Origin: Natrinema salsiterrestre
GTDB taxonomy: Archaea > Halobacteriota > Halobacteria > Halobacteriales > Natrialbaceae
Length of the DNA: 64,000 nt
Reading direction: 5' to 3'
Assembly (NCBI RefSeq): GCF_029502005.1
Contig: NZ_JAMQOT010000006.1
Coordinates: 62,001 to 126,000, forward strand
The position numbers were made by a program, and so were the translations under genes. This document shows, piece by piece, positions 61,901 through 64,000 of this stretch (within the stretch, counting starts at the first letter, position 1; every line of letters begins with the position of its first letter). The notes under the pieces were generated by a model. It had not been told where the DNA came from. It worked only from the letters and a program-made list of their open reading frames with translations, and made no database searches.

Positions 61901-64000
61901 CCGGAAAACAGTCGCACCTCGAGATCGTAACTCTCGCCGGTCGTGATCGCGGCCCGTATCGCTTCCCTGACTTCGGGGCGGTCCTCGGGGTGATAGAACT
62001 CCAGGGAGTCCGCCGGACCGACGTCCATCCCGGGAGGGACATCGAACAGTTGATACAACCCGTCCGTGACCGCCAACTCGTTCTCGTCGGGGCGAACGTC
62101 GAGCTCCCAGCCGGCGAACCCCGCGATCCGCTGGGCCTGTTCGAGCAGCTCCGTCGTCCGCTCGAGCTCGCGTTCGCGTTCCTTGCGCTCGGTGATGTCC
62201 TGGACGGAGCCCTGAATTTTGACGACTTCCCCGTCCTCGTACACGGGCTCGCCGATCGACCGAATCCAGCGGTGATCGCCGTCCGCCGTGATCAGCCGCA
62301 ACTCGTGGTCGTAGCTCTCCCCGTCTTCGAGCGCCCCCTCGATTGCGGCCTCGATACTGGGGCGGTCGTCGGGATGGTAGAACTCGATGCCGCGATCCAC
62401 ATCGATCGGGTCGTCGATCGGAACGTCGTGGATCCGGTACACCTCGTCGCTCCACTCCAGTTCGGGCGGGTCGGCGGTCGCGTCGAGTTCCCACCCGCCG
62501 ACGTTCGCCAGCCGCTGGGCCTGCGAGAGCAGCCGCCTCGTCCGCTCGAGCGTTCGTTCTCGCTCCTTTCGGTCGGAAATGTCGCGGCCGATGCCGGCTT
62601 CGACCGGGGTTCCGTCGGGATCCTCGAGCACCGACGCGACGAACTCGTAGGGGACTCGCTCGCCCGATTTCGTTTCGAGTGCCGCTTCGACGTGCGTCTC
62701 TCCCGTCTCGAAGGCTTCCGCGATCGAGTCTCGGATTATCCGCCGATTCGTCTCGTCGAAGAAGTCCAAGGCGTGCATCTCCGCGATCTCGTCGTCCGCG
62801 TAGCCCGTCACCTCGCCCAGCGACTCGTTCCATCGCCGGAGGTCGCCGTCCTCGTCGAGGAGGTAGAAGACGTCGTCGACGGCGTCCAGCATGTCGTCGG
62901 TGAACTCGCGGGCGCGCTCGAGGCGCCGTTCCTTGGTCGCGCGCTCGCTGACGTCGCGACCGATGCCGGCGATGACCCGGTTTCCCGCCGGATCCTCGAG
63001 CGCCGAGGCCGAGAATTCGTACGGGATCGTCTCGCCCGACTTCGTCTCGATCATCGATTCGACCCGGGTTCGACCGGTCTCGAGGGCCTCTTCGATCGCG
63101 TTCGCGACCGTTTCGCAGTTCGATTCGTCGAAGAAGTCCAGCGCGTGCATCGCCGCGATCTCGTCGTCCGCGTACCCCGTCACTTCGGTCAGCGACTCGT
63201 TCCAGCGCTGCAACTCGCCGTCCTCGTCGAGCAGATAGACGACGTCGTCGACGGCGTCCAGCATGTCGTCGGTGAACTCGCGGGCGCGCTCGAGTCGTTC
63301 TTCTCGTTCCCGAATCCGTCGAACGTATCGTCGGCGTTCGAACGCGTGACTGAGCCAGCGGGTCATCAGGTCGATAAACGACTTTTCGGCCGGCGTAAAC
63401 GGTCGATCTCGAGGTTCGGCGTTCAGAAAGCACAGCGTCCCGTAGAGATCGTCTTCCACCGTGATCTCCCCGCCGACGTAGCAACTGATGTCCAGCCGGT
63501 CGGCGATCGGATGGTCCGCCCGCCCCGTCGCCGCGGCGTCGTAAATCCCCAGAATATCGTCCGACTCGATCGTCTCCTGACAGTAAGTCGTGGAGAGGTC
63601 CAGTACCATTCCCTCCCGGTCGCCCTCGCGTCCGACGGCCGTCTCGATCTCGTACCGGTCGCTCGACTCGTCGATCCGAGCGATGAGACCCGTCTCGACG
63701 CCCAACCGCTCACAGCCGAGCTCGAGCAGTCGGCGAACCTTCGTCTCACCCCGACAGCTGGGGTCCGACGTGATCCGATAGAGGTCCTGCCGATAGCGTT
63801 CGCTCTCGGCACGCCGTCGTTCGCGATCGCGTACCGCTCCCGCCAGGTCGTCGACGGCCGCCGAAAGCCGGCCGATATCGTCGTCCCGGTCGATCGTAAA
63901 GTCGATCGGACGATCCGCGTCGACGGGTCCGTCACCGGTCTCCTCGGTGAACGCCGCGGTCCGTTCACCCTCGATGCGAGCGACGAACTGTCGGAGTTGG
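58954..64000 (-). CDS. Giant GAF/multi-PAS/GAF sensor with BAT-HTH_10 regulator (5' end outside window)
   Basis: At least 1681 residues are visible. The frame stays open to the right window edge; the TTG at 63705 is internal because upstream sequence is coding (RPIDFTIDRDDDIGRLSAA, VDDLAGAVRDRERRR, HAMP-like end). Order: GAF1 with QDLYRITSDPSC; PAS1 and PAS2 (near identical, WNESLTEVTGYADDEIAAMH); PAS3 and PAS4 of the PAS_3 kind (QGSVQDITERKERERELE); PAS5 to PAS7; GAF2 and GAF3; then a bacterio-opsin activator (BAT) domain and a C-terminal HTH_10 (LTDRQLEVLRTAYFAGFFEW, DVTQPTVNRHLRVGQQRLL). No kinase domain, so it should act directly on DNA. Ligands are unknown. Confidence 0.93.
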   Translation of the reverse strand, partial: QLRQFVARIEGERTAAFTEETGDGPVDADRPIDFTIDRDDDIGRLSAAVDDLAGAVRDRERRRAESERYRQDLYRITSDPSCRGETKVRRLLELGCERLGVETGLIARIDESSDRYEIETAVGREGDREGMVLDLSTTYCQETIESDDILGIYDAAATGRADHPIADRLDISCYVGGEITVEDDLYGTLCFLNAEPRDRPFTPAEKSFIDLMTRWLSHAFERRRYVRRIREREERLERAREFTDDMLDAVDDVVYLLDEDGELQRWNESLTEVTGYADDEIAAMHALDFFDESNCETVANAIEEALETGRTRVESMIETKSGETIPYEFSASALEDPAGNRVIAGIGRDVSERATKERRLERAREFTDDMLDAVDDVFYLLDEDGDLRRWNESLGEVTGYADDEIAEMHALDFFDETNRRIIRDSIAEAFETGETHVEAALETKSGERVPYEFVASVLEDPDGTPVEAGIGRDISDRKERERTLERTRRLLSQAQRLANVGGWELDATADPPELEWSDEVYRIHDVPIDDPIDVDRGIEFYHPDDRPSIEAAIEGALEDGESYDHELRLITADGDHRWIRSIGEPVYEDGEVVKIQGSVQDITERKERERELERTTELLEQAQRIAGFAGWELDVRPDENELAVTDGLYQLFDVPPGMDVGPADSLEFYHPEDRPEVREAIRAAITTGESYDLEVRLFSGNGSERWVRVIGEPVTEGDEVVAIRGSIQDITERKERERELERFETIVQALDELVYTLDEEGRFTFLNDAATPILGYEPEELIGEPAATVIPAADVENAQEMIRELLRSDDPSRTVEIALETADGDLIDVENHIALLPMGDGEFAGTAGVVRDITERKERERRLETTSARLEALFENSPDMINVLDTEGTIVDANRRLADELGYAERELVGTNIWEHDSAFDSDHVVTFLEDLSIGERRKFESEYQRRDGSTFPVEVHLICIDIDNENRFMAISRDVSERKTRERDLRETKRRLELALEGTNTGVWEWDLDTDAVSWNETLERIVGLEPGSFGGTFDAFKDYVHPDDLPRIETAVERAIANDELFQTEFRLRHEDGTWIWVGARARVVKTEDGGTRMVGINNDITPRKEHELALESLHAAARDLLGTDSEAEVAELVVETAAEILDASGVAVYHLDSEVNRLEPVAYTDEFATLCAGPPPVAVGDPDSVLWNAYVTEAGTVVDDPASFDRSQVFGPDVERGVVVPVGDHGVFAVASSGEPIDTGARQLIETLVATTEAAFDRLESEASLREREAELEDRNRRLNRQISITELIRRIDQSLIGADGREEIERTVTDRLLEADDVAFGWIGALDAGGTRLEPRAWAGPGQEYLDDVPLEYDGATEPSVRTARSETPTVVSNVVDGLQDEEWRREALNRGYQSVISVPVSYAEYTYGVLTVYADEPDAFGDLERTVLTELGEGIANAITAAKTREALHAETLLELTLEIEGSDDPLSRIETTTGAAVEYEGLGAHSTDETVLFFETSGVPADEVRAALDDLVSVTAYRLISETDDECRFEATVTGDIVASRLVRHGGSPRSMTAAGDGMEVTVDVPTGTDVREFVEMLRDQYATVDLQARRHVERSMGSRGELVTSLFDGLTDRQLEVLRTAYFAGFFEWPRESTGEEIADMLDVTQPTVNRHLRVGQQRLLAQLFEDEVPLPAA
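62869..62922 (-). repeat. 54-bp perfect direct repeat inside the sensor gene (copy A)
   Basis: The 54 bases at 62869-62922 are identical to those at 63241-63294, 372 bases (124 codons) apart and in frame. They encode the linker and first strand that begin PAS2 and PAS1 (AREFTDDMLDAVDDV). This shows recent duplication or gene conversion of a PAS unit. Confidence 0.8.
63241..63294 (-). repeat. 54-bp perfect direct repeat inside the sensor gene (copy B)
   Basis: Partner of the copy at 62869-62922. The flanks diverge moderately, with protein identity high along the whole 124-residue unit, so the identical block is likely a recent conversion tract. Confidence 0.8.

Overview
The window is a piece of chromosome from an extremely halophilic archaeon (class Halobacteria). 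The evidence is the GC-rich DNA, the strongly acidic proteins, TATA boxes about 25-30 bases before many start codons (leaderless mRNAs), and lineage markers: an 808-codon-class fused TatCt translocase, HalOD1 and BAT/HTH_10 regulators, amphi-Trp and SWIM proteins, and bacterial-type UvrB/UvrC and NAD-dependent LigA beside archaeal PCNA, PriL, Orc1/Cdc6, Hjc and eIF1. A family-level guess would be Natrialbaceae, which is inference only. No rRNA, tRNA, CRISPR array or intact insertion sequence was found.

Layout. 1-4.6 kb: a selenium-binding protein (methanethiol-oxidase family) between two paralogous 2Fe-2S ferredoxins, then ligA and a tiny zinc-ribbon gene. 4.7-12.3 kb: a Get3/ArsA ATPase, an ABC exporter pair, small membrane proteins, a PH-like membrane protein, uvrC and a membrane HalOD1 protein. 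12.5-17.1 kb: eIF1/SUI1, two tandem GNAT acetyltransferases, an orphan NrfD membrane subunit and a 10-TM metal exporter preceded by overlapping palindromes. 17.1-18.4 kb: an AT-rich, gene-poor patch with one Tat-signal protein. 18.4-28 kb: uvrB, a DUF4397 protein, an SLC13 permease with a split TrkA-C region, Orc1/Cdc6, a DUF1059-like zinc protein and a MutS-like ATPase. 28-36.4 kb: a SagB-type nitroreductase, a DUF368 lipid-carrier transporter, metabolic oxidoreductases, LarE, a repeat-rich intergenic stretch and an amphi-Trp protein.

36.4-42.3 kb is an assimilatory nitrate cluster read leftward: nasA and its nitrate transporter narK as one unit, then nirA with its own promoter. nasA and nirA share almost the same upstream layout. 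Each has a 20-bp element that differs at one base, an equal 58-base spacing to a second TATAAGG box, and a short leader ORF beginning 40-41 bases downstream that overlaps the start of the enzyme gene. This is the most interesting regulatory signal in the window.

42.5-64 kb: divergent tatC and tatCt, an RHH regulator, rlmE, PCNA, a large secreted subtilase with a secreted partner carrying a PGF-CTERM-like tail, a HalOD1 protein, a hydrolase, PriL, a SWIM zinc-finger protein, Hjc, a CPBP protease, and a very large GAF/multi-PAS/GAF/BAT-HTH sensor-regulator whose 5' end lies outside the window.
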